From Bacteroidetes bacterium MedPE-SWsnd-G2 (lineage in GTDB: Bacteria; Bacteroidota; Bacteroidia; Flavobacteriales; Flavobacteriaceae): DNA of 64,000 bases. The position numbers were made by a program, and so were the translations under genes. Shown in pieces: positions 16,442-25,177 of this stretch. The notes beneath the pieces were generated by a model. That model did not search any database and was not told the DNA's origin. It saw only the letters and a program-made list of their open reading frames with translations. The stretch covers positions 1 to 64,000 of the forward strand of contig MPDE01000001.1 in assembly GCA_001874335.1 (NCBI GenBank). Direction: 5' to 3'. Position 1 is the first letter of the stretch. Every line of letters starts with the position of its first letter.

Positions 16442-17134
16442 ATGAGTGACGTCATTAAGATTAGAAACATTATCCGTGATTTTAAATTGGGTCAAGAAAC
16501 GGTACATGTATTAAAAGGAATTGATTTAGACATAAAACGTGGTGAATATTTAGCCATAATGGGACCTTCGGGTTCGGGTAAATCAACTTTAATGAATCTT
16601 TTAGGTTGTTTAGACACACCAACTGCTGGATCCTATGTACTAAACGGAAAAGACGTTAGTAAAATGACCGATGATGAATTGGCAGAAATAAGAAATACAG
16701 AAATAGGATTTGTATTTCAAACGTTTAACCTTTTACCAAGAACTACAGCTCTTGATAATGTGGCATTGCCAATGATCTACGCCGGGACCTCTAAAAAAGG
16801 TCGTATCGCTCGCGCTGAAGAAGTACTAAATGATGTAGGTTTAGCCGATAGAATGGATCACAAACCCAACCAGCTTTCTGGTGGACAAAGACAACGTGTT
16901 GCTGTTGGAAGAGCATTAGTTAATAAGCCATCAATTATTTTAGCCGATGAGCCTACAGGAAACTTAGACTCTAAAACTTCGATAGAAATCATGGGGCTTT
17001 TTGATGAAATTCACCGAAATGGAAATACTGTTATTTTAGTTACCCATGAAGAAGATATTGCTGAACATGCACATCGTGTTATCAGACTAAGAGATGGAGT
17101 TATTGAAAGTGACACTCGTAATCCTAATAAATAA
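16442..17134 (+). CDS. ABC transporter ATPase of the LolD/MacB family, no permease beside it
   Basis: A 230-aa nucleotide-binding subunit. Motifs: Walker A GPSGSGKS (about residues 40-47), signature LSGGQRQR, Walker [13 protein letters not shown]. The sequence [17 protein letters not shown] and the [18 protein letters not shown] region are typical of ATPases that drive MacB/LolCE/FtsX-type mechanotransmission permeases. Neighbours are a methyltransferase and a small membrane protein; no FtsX-fold permease is in the window, so its partner is encoded elsewhere. A weak TATCTTGC element lies 30 bp upstream. Confidence 0.85.
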   Translation: MSDVIKIRNIIRDFKLGQETVHVLKGIDLDIKRGEYLAIMGPSGSGKSTLMNLLGCLDTPTAGSYVLNGKDVSKMTDDELAEIRNTEIGFVFQTFNLLPRTTALDNVALPMIYAGTSKKGRIARAEEVLNDVGLADRMDHKPNQLSGGQRQRVAVGRALVNKPSIILADEPTGNLDSKTSIEIMGLFDEIHRNGNTVILVTHEEDIAEHAHRVIRLRDGVIESDTRNPNK

Positions 17135-17299
17135 ATGACCAACTACATTGTCATAACTATTATACTTTTGGCGCTGTTTTTATTTAACAGCAGACGCCAT
17201 AAACTTAAACGTCGTGATAAAAAGAGTAAAAGTTTTAAAACAAGCTATTTCGAAAAGAAGAAGAGTCAAAATCAAGACTCTGAGTTGGATAAAAAATAA
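17135..17299 (+). CDS. 54-aa single-pass membrane microprotein
   Basis: ATG directly follows the stop of the ABC ATPase (0-bp gap). The product opens with one hydrophobic helix, YIVITIILLALFLFN (residues 4-18), followed by a very basic tail rich in Lys/Arg (RRHKLKRRDKKSKS) and ending EL-D-K-K. Predicted topology is N-out, tail in the cytoplasm by the positive-inside rule. No family is recognised. Coding nature is supported by the operon position and a coherent domain pattern. The next gene starts 11 bp later. Confidence 0.6.
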   Translation: MTNYIVITIILLALFLFNSRRHKLKRRDKKSKSFKTSYFEKKKSQNQDSELDKK

Positions 17300-17310
17300 T
17301 ACGCATTATT

Positions 17311-17886
17311 ATGAAAGTATATACCAAAACTGGCGATAAAGGAACAACTGCCCTATTTGGTGGTACACGCGTACCCAAACATCATATTAGAATAGATAGT
17401 TACGGTACCGTTGACGAATTAAATTCACACATAGGTCTAATTAGAGATCAAGCCATTGCACCTCATTACAAAGTTGTATTGGAACGCATTCAAGACCGAC
17501 TTTTTACCGTGGGCGCTGTTTTAGCCACAGATCCTGAAAAGGCCATTTTAAAAAACGGCAAACAACGTCTTAATATTCCAAAAATTTCTACTTCAGATTT
17601 AGAATATTTAGAACAAGAAATAGATGATATGGATGCTGCGTTGCCTCCCATGACACATTTTGTTTTACCAGGCGGCCATCAAACGGTGTCATTCTGTCAC
17701 ATTGCTCGCTGTGTATGCCGCAGAGCCGAGCGTTTGGCCTCTGCCTTAAATGACATAGAGCCTTTTGATGCACATACTTTAAAGTATTTAAATCGGCTTT
17801 CAGACTATCTTTTTGTATTGGCACGGAAGTTGTCCTCTGATTTAGGTGCTGACGAAGTAAAATGGATTCCTGAAAAAGAGTCTTAA
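17311..17886 (+). CDS. Cob(I)alamin adenosyltransferase, PduO type
   Basis: Transfers the adenosyl group of ATP to reduced cobalamin, making adenosylcobalamin for enzymes such as methylmalonyl-CoA mutase. The 191-aa protein has the PduO-family ATP-binding N-terminus KVYTKTGDKGTTALFGG (2-18), the YGTVDELNSHIG helix (31-42) and the C-terminal RCVCRRAERLASAL and LNRLSDYLFVLAR helices with the ATP- and corrinoid-contact Arg/Asp. Full length. A functional partner, MeaB, is encoded at 25762; no mutase or B12 synthesis genes are in the window. Confidence 0.92.
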   Translation: MKVYTKTGDKGTTALFGGTRVPKHHIRIDSYGTVDELNSHIGLIRDQAIAPHYKVVLERIQDRLFTVGAVLATDPEKAILKNGKQRLNIPKISTSDLEYLEQEIDDMDAALPPMTHFVLPGGHQTVSFCHIARCVCRRAERLASALNDIEPFDAHTLKYLNRLSDYLFVLARKLSSDLGADEVKWIPEKES

Positions 17887-17908
17887 AGTTGGTAGCTCTT
17901 TTATTTTT
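17873..17908 (+). terminator. Probable terminator after the adenosyltransferase
   Basis: AAAAGAG and CTCTTTT form a 7-bp stem with a 15-base loop, followed by TTTATTTTT. The left arm overlaps the last codons of the gene. The stem is A/T-rich and only moderately stable. Confidence 0.45.
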
Positions 17909-17984
17909 CACCTAAATTATACCATTTTCGTAGGGTAAAATAAAAACGTTCATTTTAATAATGTAGAATTAATTTACTTTTTTC

Positions 17985-18014
17985 TTGTCTTTTTGGACTA
18001 AAAATTTATTTTTG
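17985..18014 (+). promoter_or_regulatory. Promoter of the DUF2795 gene
   Basis: TTG at 17985-17987, a 19-base spacer, and TATTTTTG at 18007-18014 match the flavobacterial TTG / TAnnTTTG consensus. Transcription would begin about 20 bases before the ATG at 18037. Confidence 0.7.
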
Positions 18015-18036
18015 CACAAAACAAAACTTATAAAAA

Positions 18037-18258
18037 ATGTATTGGACCCTAGAATTAGCATCATATTTAAGTGATGCACCTTGGCCAGCGACGAAAGACG
18101 AACTAATTGATTATGCGATAAGAACTGGTGCTCCTTTAGAAGTTGTAGAAAACTTACAAGCTATTGAGGATGAGGGCGATTCGTATGATTCAATTGAAGA
18201 AATCTGGTCTGATTATCCTACCGATGAGGATTACCTCTGGAATGAGGATGAATATTAA
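18037..18258 (+). CDS. DUF2795 family small acidic protein
   Basis: 73 aa, very acidic at the C-terminus (YPTDEDYLWNEDEY). The core LASYLSDAPWPATKDELIDY with IRTGAPLEVVENLQAI matches DUF2795, a short helical domain common in bacteria and of unknown function. It has its own promoter (17985-18014) and terminator (18277-18304), so it is a single-gene unit, which is often a sign of high expression. No catalytic residues are evident; a binding or adaptor role is possible. Confidence 0.85.
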   Translation: MYWTLELASYLSDAPWPATKDELIDYAIRTGAPLEVVENLQAIEDEGDSYDSIEEIWSDYPTDEDYLWNEDEY

Positions 18259-18276
18259 AGCCAAACAAATACAATG

Positions 18277-18304
18277 AAAAAAGTCTCTTATCGAGGCTTT
18301 TTTT
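18277..18304 (+). terminator. Terminator after the DUF2795 gene
   Basis: AAAAAAGTCTC, loop TTATC, GAGGCTTTTTTT: an 11-bp stem with one G-U pair ending in seven T. Confidence 0.75.
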
Positions 18305-18339
18305 ATGTTTATACCCCTTTAATAAATTAACACAAACCG

Positions 18340-18347
18340 TATCTTTG
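18340..18347 (+). promoter_or_regulatory. Probable -7 element upstream of secA
   Basis: TATCTTTG matches TAnnTTTG, 69 bp before the secA ATG. No TTG is found at the right spacing; TTTA at 18318-18321 may serve. Confidence is limited by the missing upstream box. Confidence 0.5.
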
Positions 18348-18416
18348 ATAACTTTCGAGTTTTAAAGATTTTAATAATAAAATGCAGTTTAAACACTGCA
18401 CTAAAACATATCACGA

Positions 18417-21400
18417 ATGAGTTTTTTAAATTCAGTTTTAAAAATGTTTGTCGGAGACAAATCCAAACAGGATGTCCAGGCAATCAAACCTATACTTACT
18501 AAAATAAAAACTTTTGAAGCAGCACTTTCTGCTTTATCTCACGACGAATTACGTGCTAAAACAGATGAGTTTAAGGCTAAAATTGCAACTGCAAGACAAC
18601 CCTATAATGATTCTATAGACAAATTATTAATTGATGCTGAAAACACAGAGGATATTGATAAACGTGAGGAGATTTATCAAGAGATTGATAAAATTAAAGA
18701 TGATGTCTATCAAATTTCTGAAGATGTTTTAAACGATATCTTACCAGAAGCTTTTGCTGTAGTAAAAGAAACCGCTAGACGTTTTGTGGACAATACAACC
18801 ATTACCGTAACAGCAAGTGCTTTTGACCGTGAAATTTCGGGTGAGGCAAACTATGTAACCTTAGAAGGCGACAAAGCCAATTGGGCCAACTCATGGGATG
18901 CTGCAGGTAAACCCGTTACTTGGGATATGGTACATTACGATGTACAATTAATTGGTGGTATTGCTATGCACCAGGGAAAAATTGCAGAAATGCATACAGG
19001 TGAAGGTAAGACTCTTGTGGCTACCTTACCGGTTTACTTAAATGCTTTAGCCGGTAGAGGTGTTCACCTTGTAACAGTTAATGATTACTTGGCAAAACGT
19101 GATAGTGCTTGGATGGCACCAATTTTTCAGTTTCATGGTTTAAGTGTTGATTGTATTGATTACCACCAACCAAATTCTGATGCGCGTAAAAAAGCCTATA
19201 ATGCAGATATTACTTATGGTACCAATAACGAATTTGGTTTTGACTACCTAAGAGACAATATGGCGCATTCACCATCAGATTTAGTTCAACGCCCACATCA
19301 CTATGCCATCGTCGATGAGGTCGATTCTGTATTAGTTGATGATGCAAGAACGCCATTAATTATTTCAGGTCCAATTCCGCAAGGAGATCGTCATGAGTTT
19401 ACGGTTTTAAAACCAAAAGTAGAAGATATAGTAGCTGTTCAACGTAAATACCTTACAGGTGTTTTTGCTGAGGCTAAAAAATTAATTACATCAGGAGATA
19501 GTAAAGAAGGTGGATTCCAATTGTTAAGAGCATTCCGTGGAATGCCTAAAAACAAAGCTTTAATCAAGTATTTAAGTGAGGAAGGCATAAAGCAGTTACT
19601 TCAAAAAACTGAAAACTTCTACATGCAAGATAACAATAGAGAAATGCCAAAGGTGGATGCCGAGCTTTTCTATGTTATTGATGAGAAAACCAATCAAATT
19701 GAATTAACCGATAAAGGGGTTGAATTCCTTTCAGGAAAAGATGACCCTAATTTCTTTGTAATGCCTGAAATAGGTATTGAAATCGCTAAAATCGAAGCAG
19801 AAAACCTGAGCAAGGAAGATGAAGCTGAGAAAAAAGAAGAACTCTTTAGAGATTTTGGCGTAAAATCGGAACGTATCCATACACTTAATCAATTATTAAA
19901 AGCATATGCTTTATTTGAAAAAGACAACCAATATGTTGTCATGGAGAATAAAGTAATGATTGTTGATGAGCAAACTGGTCGTATAATGGATGGTAGACGA
20001 TACAGTGATGGATTGCACCAAGCCATTGAAGCCAAAGAAAATGTAAAAATTGAGGATGCTACTCAAACATTTGCAACGGTAACACTTCAAAATTACTTCC
20101 GTATGTATCGCAAACTATCTGGTATGACAGGTACAGCGGTAACGGAGGCTGGAGAGTTTTGGGAAATCTACGAATTAGACGTTGTTGAAATTCCAACAAA
20201 TCGTCCAATTGCAAGAGATGACAAACAAGATTTAGTTTATAAAACAAAACGTGAAAAATACAATGCAGTAATTGACGAAGTAACTAAGTTATCTCAAGCA
20301 GGCAGACCAGTATTAATTGGTACAACCAATGTTGAAATTTCAGAATTACTTGGAAAAATGCTTTCTATTAGAAAAGTACCTCACAATGTACTTAATGCCA
20401 AGCTTCATAAAAAAGAGGCCGACATTGTAGCAGAAGCAGGTCAACCAGGACAGGTTACAATTGCAACAAACATGGCAGGTCGTGGTACGGATATTAAATT
20501 ATCTGATGCTGTTAAGGAAGCTGGAGGGTTAGCAATCGTTGGAACAGAACGTCACGATTCGCGTCGTGTTGACCGTCAGTTAAGAGGTCGTTCTGGTCGT
20601 CAAGGAGATCCAGGAAGTTCACAATTTTACGTATCGTTAGAAGATAATCTAATGCGCTTATTTGGTAGTGAAAGAATTGCCAAAATGATGGATAGAATGG
20701 GATTAGAAGAAGGCGAAGTGATTCAGCATTCTATGATTTCAAAATCTATTGAACGTGCTCAGAAAAAAGTTGAAGAAAATAACTTTGGAGTACGAAAGCG
20801 TCTTTTAGAATATGATGATGTTATGAACGCTCAACGTGAAGTAATTTACAAGAGAAGACATCACGCTTTATTTGGAGAACGTTTACGCGTTGACTTGGCA
20901 AATATGATTTATGATACTGCCGAGCTTATTTCTGAAACTAATAAAGAGGCTAACGATTTCAAAAACTTTGAATTTGAATTGATTAGATTCTTCTCTATGA
21001 GTTCTCCGATTACTGAAGCCGAGTTCTCTAAAATGGCACCAATTGATATTGCTGGCAAAGTATATAAATCTGCTTTTGAACATTATAAGGCTAAAATGGA
21101 AAGAAATGCTGAAATCGCATTCCCTGTTATTGCCAATGTTTACGAAAACCAACGTGATAAATTTAAGCGTATCGTTGTGCCTTTTACTGATGGGGTTAAA
21201 AACCTTCAGGTCGTTACAGATCTTGAAAAAGCATTTGAAACAAAAGGAAAACAGCTTATTACAGATTTTGAGAAAAACATTACGCTTGCCATTGTTGATG
21301 ATGCTTGGAAAACCCATTTAAGAAAAATGGATGAACTGAAGCAATCTGTACAATTAGCGGTTCACGAACAAAAAGATCCCTTACTTATTTATAAGTTTGA

Positions 21401-21770
21401 AGCTTTTGAGTTGTTTAAATCGATGTTAGACCAGGTGAATAAAGATGTGATTTCATTCTTGTTTAAAGGTGAAATTCCAACTGAAACGACTAACGCAATT
21501 CAAGAAGCGCGTCAAACAAGAAGCAACGAAAAATTAAAAACAACAAAAGAAGAAATTCAGAATTTAGACGAGCGTTCTTCGCAAAACCGTGAAGCAGGAA
21601 ATACTCAAAAGGCTGAAGTTATTGAAACCGTTGTTAGAGATAAGCCAAAAATTGGAAGAAACGATAAGGTTACAATTAAAAATGTGATGACTGGAGAAAA
21701 TAAGGTTGTGAAATTTAAACAAGCCGAACCTTTAATTTCACGTGGTGAATGGGTTCTTGTTGAAGACTAA
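18417..21770 (+). CDS. secA: Preprotein translocase ATPase SecA (long Bacteroidota form)
   Basis: Cytoplasmic motor that pushes preproteins through SecYEG using ATP. The 1117-aa chain carries MHTGEGKT (Walker A, about residue 190), the TVNDYLAKRD segment, DEVDSVLVDDARTPLIISGP (DEAD box), GTNNEFGFDYLRDN, and the second motor domain with MAGRGTDIKL and RQLRGRSGRQGDPGSS. It is about 200 residues longer than E. coli SecA, with extra sequence in the first motor half (about 320-430). The C-terminus ends KFKQAEPLISRGEWVLVED and lacks the Cys-rich zinc/SecB-binding tail. The gene stands alone between a promoter element and a strong terminator. Confidence 0.97.
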   Translation: MSFLNSVLKMFVGDKSKQDVQAIKPILTKIKTFEAALSALSHDELRAKTDEFKAKIATARQPYNDSIDKLLIDAENTEDIDKREEIYQEIDKIKDDVYQISEDVLNDILPEAFAVVKETARRFVDNTTITVTASAFDREISGEANYVTLEGDKANWANSWDAAGKPVTWDMVHYDVQLIGGIAMHQGKIAEMHTGEGKTLVATLPVYLNALAGRGVHLVTVNDYLAKRDSAWMAPIFQFHGLSVDCIDYHQPNSDARKKAYNADITYGTNNEFGFDYLRDNMAHSPSDLVQRPHHYAIVDEVDSVLVDDARTPLIISGPIPQGDRHEFTVLKPKVEDIVAVQRKYLTGVFAEAKKLITSGDSKEGGFQLLRAFRGMPKNKALIKYLSEEGIKQLLQKTENFYMQDNNREMPKVDAELFYVIDEKTNQIELTDKGVEFLSGKDDPNFFVMPEIGIEIAKIEAENLSKEDEAEKKEELFRDFGVKSERIHTLNQLLKAYALFEKDNQYVVMENKVMIVDEQTGRIMDGRRYSDGLHQAIEAKENVKIEDATQTFATVTLQNYFRMYRKLSGMTGTAVTEAGEFWEIYELDVVEIPTNRPIARDDKQDLVYKTKREKYNAVIDEVTKLSQAGRPVLIGTTNVEISELLGKMLSIRKVPHNVLNAKLHKKEADIVAEAGQPGQVTIATNMAGRGTDIKLSDAVKEAGGLAIVGTERHDSRRVDRQLRGRSGRQGDPGSSQFYVSLEDNLMRLFGSERIAKMMDRMGLEEGEVIQHSMISKSIERAQKKVEENNFGVRKRLLEYDDVMNAQREVIYKRRHHALFGERLRVDLANMIYDTAELISETNKEANDFKNFEFELIRFFSMSSPITEAEFSKMAPIDIAGKVYKSAFEHYKAKMERNAEIAFPVIANVYENQRDKFKRIVVPFTDGVKNLQVVTDLEKAFETKGKQLITDFEKNITLAIVDDAWKTHLRKMDELKQSVQLAVHEQKDPLLIYKFEAFELFKSMLDQVNKDVISFLFKGEIPTETTNAIQEARQTRSNEKLKTTKEEIQNLDERSSQNREAGNTQKAEVIETVVRDKPKIGRNDKVTIKNVMTGENKVVKFKQAEPLISRGEWVLVED

Positions 21771-21788
21771 ACTCCCTTTATATAAAAC

Positions 21789-21820
21789 AAAAAAGCTGAA
21801 GTTAAACTTCAGCTTTTTTT
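21789..21820 (+). terminator. Terminator after secA
   Basis: AAAAAAGCTGAAGTT and AACTTCAGCTTTTTTT pair perfectly around a very short loop and end in seven T. Strong intrinsic terminator. Confidence 0.9.
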
Positions 21821-21912
21821 ATGCCATTATTTGTAATTGCTTTACATAATACAGTATTGATTTTTATAAGCTAAAAATAAGTATTACTATTGTTTATAAC
21901 AAACACCTTACT

Positions 21913-22320
21913 ATGCGAAATGTATTAGCGACTCTTACGGGAATAATATGTGCTGCTCTTATTACTTTTGGTTTTGAAATGATAGGAGCGTTTCTATTCC
22001 CTTTGCCTGAAGGCTCAAAACCCATGGATGCCGAATGGCTTAAAGATAATATACACCTTATCCCTTTAGGAGCCATGGTACTTGTCGTATTTGCTCATGC
22101 TTTAGGATTAGTATTTGGAATGTACATAGCCTCAATTATAGCTAAAAACTCCCTTACCCCTACCTACATTGTTGCTGCTTTTATGAGTCTATCAACCATT
22201 GCCAACTTATTTATGATACCACACCCAAATTGGTTTATAGCATGTGATGTAACAGGAATTATAATTGGGTATATTTTAGGTTTAAAACTATCTAAATCAA
22301 AATTAAAAAGTACCCATTAA
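21913..22320 (+). CDS. Four-helix integral membrane protein of unknown function
   Basis: 135 aa with four hydrophobic segments: VLATLTGIICAALITFGFEM (4-23), LIPLGAMVLVVFAHALGLVF (49-68), TYIVAAFMSLSTIANLFM and WFIACDVTGIIIGYILGL. Between helices 1 and 2 is a short loop with PLPEGSKPMD. It resembles small hypothetical membrane proteins common in flavobacteria; no domain with known function is recognised. It converges with the repeat-rich gene at 22326, stops 5 bp apart. Confidence 0.65.
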   Translation: MRNVLATLTGIICAALITFGFEMIGAFLFPLPEGSKPMDAEWLKDNIHLIPLGAMVLVVFAHALGLVFGMYIASIIAKNSLTPTYIVAAFMSLSTIANLFMIPHPNWFIACDVTGIIIGYILGLKLSKSKLKSTH

Positions 22321-22325
22321 TCACT

Positions 22326-23873
22326 TTACTTCATATCAATCGTACTGAATTTAGCATTGATTATGATTGATTTATTATTGCTAAAATTTCCTAAATTAAA
22401 ACTGGACACATTTTCTGAATTAGATTTTTCAGGATGATTAAATCGTGTTCTATTGCCGTTATATTGCAGATTATAATCCCCGCTTGGTAAACTAATCTGT
22501 GCATCTGTATTCTCTAATATTAAATTTAAGTTTTGAAATGAATTACTAATACTTCCAATTTCTAAATCTCCAAAACTGCCGTCTATTATAGCAGAATTCG
22601 ACACATTTTTAATTGATATATTAGAAGAATTAGAATTTAATACAATACGCTTCGCCGTTCCTAATTTTGCATGTTCCACATAATTTAAATCTAACTCTCC
22701 CATGTTCCAGTTTTCGATATTCACGGGAGAATATGATACTTTAACCTCAGTATCACTGCCATCAAGCGTTTCTGCCATTAAACTTGAATGTGACAAATTA
22801 GCATTCAAATTATGTATCACACCTACAAGTTTGAGTTTGCCATGACGTGTATCCAATTGTAATTTTGTTTTCTTCGGCATCTTTATTCTAATGGTTTTCT
22901 TGACCTTAGAATTTGATTTCGTGAATGATGCTCTTTCAGATCGCATTCTATCTCTTTCATGCATTTGCTCTGCGCGTTCTTCTTGCATACGCATGCGTTC
23001 TTCTTGTCGTCTATGTTGCTCTTCAACACGCTGTTCTTGCATTTCTATGCGTTGCTCCTGTTGTTCCATTTGACGTTCAAACTGCTCAGCGTAACGTTCG
23101 CCCCATGCTTCCATTTTTATTTCAAAATCTTTACCCCAGCCTTCTTCAAATTGCTTTCCCCAAGCTTCCATTTTGGTTCCAAATTCTTTACCCCATTGTT
23201 CTCCAAATTTCTCTCCCCATTGCTCCATAGCTTTTGAGTACTCTTCAAATCCAGACGCTCCAAACTCACGACCCCAGGCCATCATTTTCTCCTGATATTC
23301 TTTTCCATACTTATCTTCATACTCCTTACTCCATTTGTTTAAATAGGCTTCACCATCTTTTTTATAGGCCTCATAATCAAAATTCATAGAGTTCATTCCT
23401 TCTGGTAACTCAGGTAATTCGGGCATTTCTGGCATCTCGGGCATTTCTGGCATTTCTGGCATTTCTGGCATCTCAGGAATTTCGGGCATTTCTACCATCG
23501 ACAACTCTAACGTACGGAGTGCATTTTGAATTTCATATTGCATCTCCTCCTCTTCTTCCCAATGGGAACGTCTCATACCTTGAGATTTTAAGACCACGTG
23601 AGATTTAGATCCGCTTACAGTAATATCCCAATTATCAAGATATTTTTGAAGTTCTTCTTGAGATAAATTATCACTTTCTATGTAAGCTTCTATTTCAATA
23701 ATATTTTTATTCCAAGTCTCAATTTCAATTGTAGAATGGCTTGTGTTCAACTCCAAACTCGGACTATGATCTACATTGAGTGATTGCGAGATTTTTTGAA
23801 GCTTTTGCTGTGCATTAGACTGAAATGACAACAGCAATGCGATGACTAATAAGGTGTTATAAATACGTTTCAT
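22326..23873 (-). CDS. Secreted repeat-rich protein (MPE repeats, Trp-Gly repeats, Glu/Arg coil) with DUF4097-like beta domain
   Basis: 515 aa. Signal peptide at 1-21 (ending QSNA). Residues 30-105 and 328-515 look like one beta-helix/adhesin-like domain of the DUF4097 kind, split by a large low-complexity insert: about ten Met-Pro-Glu type repeats (129-158), three or four imperfect repeats of about 20 residues built on EAWG/QWG + KEFG (185-262), and a Glu-Gln-Arg-Met coil (263-313). It is the third gene of an ECF sigma / anti-sigma-like operon, so it is either a sensor or an effector of that circuit. No catalytic motif is visible. The DNA of the insert is a tandem repeat likely to vary in copy number between strains. 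Confidence 0.72.
   Translation of the reverse strand: MKRIYNTLLVIALLLSFQSNAQQKLQKISQSLNVDHSPSLELNTSHSTIEIETWNKNIIEIEAYIESDNLSQEELQKYLDNWDITVSGSKSHVVLKSQGMRRSHWEEEEEMQYEIQNALRTLELSMVEMPEIPEMPEMPEMPEMPEMPEMPELPELPEGMNSMNFDYEAYKKDGEAYLNKWSKEYEDKYGKEYQEKMMAWGREFGASGFEEYSKAMEQWGEKFGEQWGKEFGTKMEAWGKQFEEGWGKDFEIKMEAWGERYAEQFERQMEQQEQRIEMQEQRVEEQHRRQEERMRMQEERAEQMHERDRMRSERASFTKSNSKVKKTIRIKMPKKTKLQLDTRHGKLKLVGVIHNLNANLSHSSLMAETLDGSDTEVKVSYSPVNIENWNMGELDLNYVEHAKLGTAKRIVLNSNSSNISIKNVSNSAIIDGSFGDLEIGSISNSFQNLNLILENTDAQISLPSGDYNLQYNGNRTRFNHPEKSNSENVSSFNLGNFSNNKSIIINAKFSTIDMK
23088..23321 (-). repeat. Imperfect ~20-residue Trp-Gly repeats in the secreted protein
   Basis: Residues 185-262 of the encoded protein repeat the pattern M-x-(A/Q)-W-G-(K/E/R)-x-(F/Y) with KEFG/KDFE spacers. 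Tryptophan-glycine pairs recur at 19-21 residue spacing (W200, W219, W238, W257). Divergence between copies shows the repeat is old or under amino-acid-level selection. Confidence 0.65.
23400..23489 (-). repeat. 9-bp tandem repeat coding Met-Pro-Glu
   Basis: Ten copies of a 9-bp unit (plus strand GGCATTTCT / GGCATCTCG and close variants) keep the reading frame and encode MPE or LPE/IPE tripeptides. Several adjacent units are identical at the DNA level, so replication slippage is likely. Confidence 0.85.
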
Positions 23874-23886
23874 GATGTGATTCTTT

Positions 23887-24447
23887 TTACAATAATTGTG
23901 ATTGATTTGATGAATTTAATGTGTTTAATTGCTCTTTAAGGCGGTATAATAGATTTAACCTAATTTTCAGATTATCTATAAGCGCATCAATGGTTTCTGC
24001 AGTTGGACCATTTTCTGTAAGCTCTAAAAACAACTGATTATACTCTTTATTTAATTCTTCTAACCTTAAAACATAACCGTCAAACAATTCTTTATTTTCT
24101 GGTGTGATTTGCACCTTTGACAGCTCCAGGTTAATATTGGCCAAATAATAATCTTCAACCTTTTTTAAATCTGGCGAAATATCTCCTAATGATTTTACTT
24201 GCACTACAGTATTTTCATTTACTGGTAAAACTTCAGATTTCATTGAAAATTTATAAAACCCGAAGGCTACAGCCAATAACACTACAATAGCAGCAGCAAT
24301 ATTCAACCAAAGCTTAGAATTAGATGTTTTCTTTACAGGCATGACGTCATCCAATTTATTTAAAAACCGTGCTTCATGGCCCTCAGGCATCTGCCCTTTC
24401 GTAGCGTTTAAATCGTCTCTTAAAAGTTTTCTAATATCTTGTCCCAT
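23887..24447 (-). CDS. Single-pass membrane protein, probable anti-sigma factor
   Basis: 186 aa: a cytoplasmic N-terminus (about 40 residues), one membrane helix IAAAIVVLLAVAFGFYKF (about 49-66), and a periplasmic helical part rich in Leu/Glu. Overlaps the end of the ECF sigma gene by 17 bp and precedes the secreted repeat protein by 13 bp. The position and topology are those of an anti-sigma factor, but no classical zinc-binding or RskA motif is seen, so the call is from context. Periplasmic helices at 90-186 could sense envelope state. Confidence 0.65.
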   Translation of the reverse strand: MGQDIRKLLRDDLNATKGQMPEGHEARFLNKLDDVMPVKKTSNSKLWLNIAAAIVVLLAVAFGFYKFSMKSEVLPVNENTVVQVKSLGDISPDLKKVEDYYLANINLELSKVQITPENKELFDGYVLRLEELNKEYNQLFLELTENGPTAETIDALIDNLKIRLNLLYRLKEQLNTLNSSNQSQLL

Positions 24448-24982
24448 CTTTCTTCTGAGTTAAAATGTCCTTTAATTTTACTTTTCCTCTTGATAACTGA
24501 GTTCGTGAGGCAACTGTACTAATATTTAAAATTTCCGAAATCTCTTGATGATCATAACCTTCAATTAAATAAAGCATTAATACATACTTATATTTATCAG
24601 GAAGCGTTTTAATAGCAGTCTTTATATCTTCTACATCAACATTATCATCTACAATCCAGTCGTTTTCTGAAGCATGGTCTACTACCTTTAAATGAGATTC
24701 TTCTAAGGCTAACATATGCTCCTTTTTTGATTTAATTAAATCGATACTTTTATTAATCACAATGCGCTTTAACCAAGCTCCAAATGTCACTTCACCTTTA
24801 AACTGATGCAGTTTTGCAAAGGCCTTTATAAAAGATTCTTGCACTATATCCTCCGCCTCCATCGCGTCTTTTACAAACCGATTGGCGACTACAAACATCC
24901 CATTACAATATTGATTGTAAAGTTGCAGCTGAGCTGCTCTATTGTTTTGTTTGCATTTTTCAATAATCTCAATTTGAAACAT
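24431..24982 (-). CDS. ECF-type RNA polymerase sigma factor
   Basis: 183 aa with region 2 (YNQYCNGMFVVANRFV, EDIVQESFIKAF, FKGEVTFGAWLKRIVINK) and region 4 (LPDKYKYVLMLYLIEGYDHQ..., EISEILNISTVASRTQLSRG) joined by an acidic linker. Directs RNA polymerase to a specialised promoter set, probably for an envelope response given the linked membrane and secreted proteins. It is first in a three-gene operon with overlapping or tightly spaced genes. Autoregulation is usual for the family; no duplicated promoter motif was identified in the 195-bp upstream gap. Confidence 0.92.
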   Translation of the reverse strand: MFQIEIIEKCKQNNRAAQLQLYNQYCNGMFVVANRFVKDAMEAEDIVQESFIKAFAKLHQFKGEVTFGAWLKRIVINKSIDLIKSKKEHMLALEESHLKVVDHASENDWIVDDNVDVEDIKTAIKTLPDKYKYVLMLYLIEGYDHQEISEILNISTVASRTQLSRGKVKLKDILTQKKDGTRY

Positions 24983-25177
24983 GCTTGGTGATTTAATTGG
25001 TTAATTGTGATTTACATTCTAAAGACGACACAAAAAAAGTAGTGTGGCAAAAATTAATTATTTTTTTCGGCATCCGCTAACATTAGCCTTAAAAGCACGT
25101 TAAACTTTTAGGCTCATTTAAGCAATTTACTCTATCTTTAGCCCCATTATTAATCATTAAAAATAGCCGTTAACACA

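Noticed and set aside
22891-23237. Plus-strand ORFs opposite the repeat-rich secreted protein
   Set aside because: Three overlapping frames are mirror products of the repetitive coding DNA; compositions are Cys/Ser- or Leu/Phe-rich with no domain, while the minus frame has a signal peptide and operon context.
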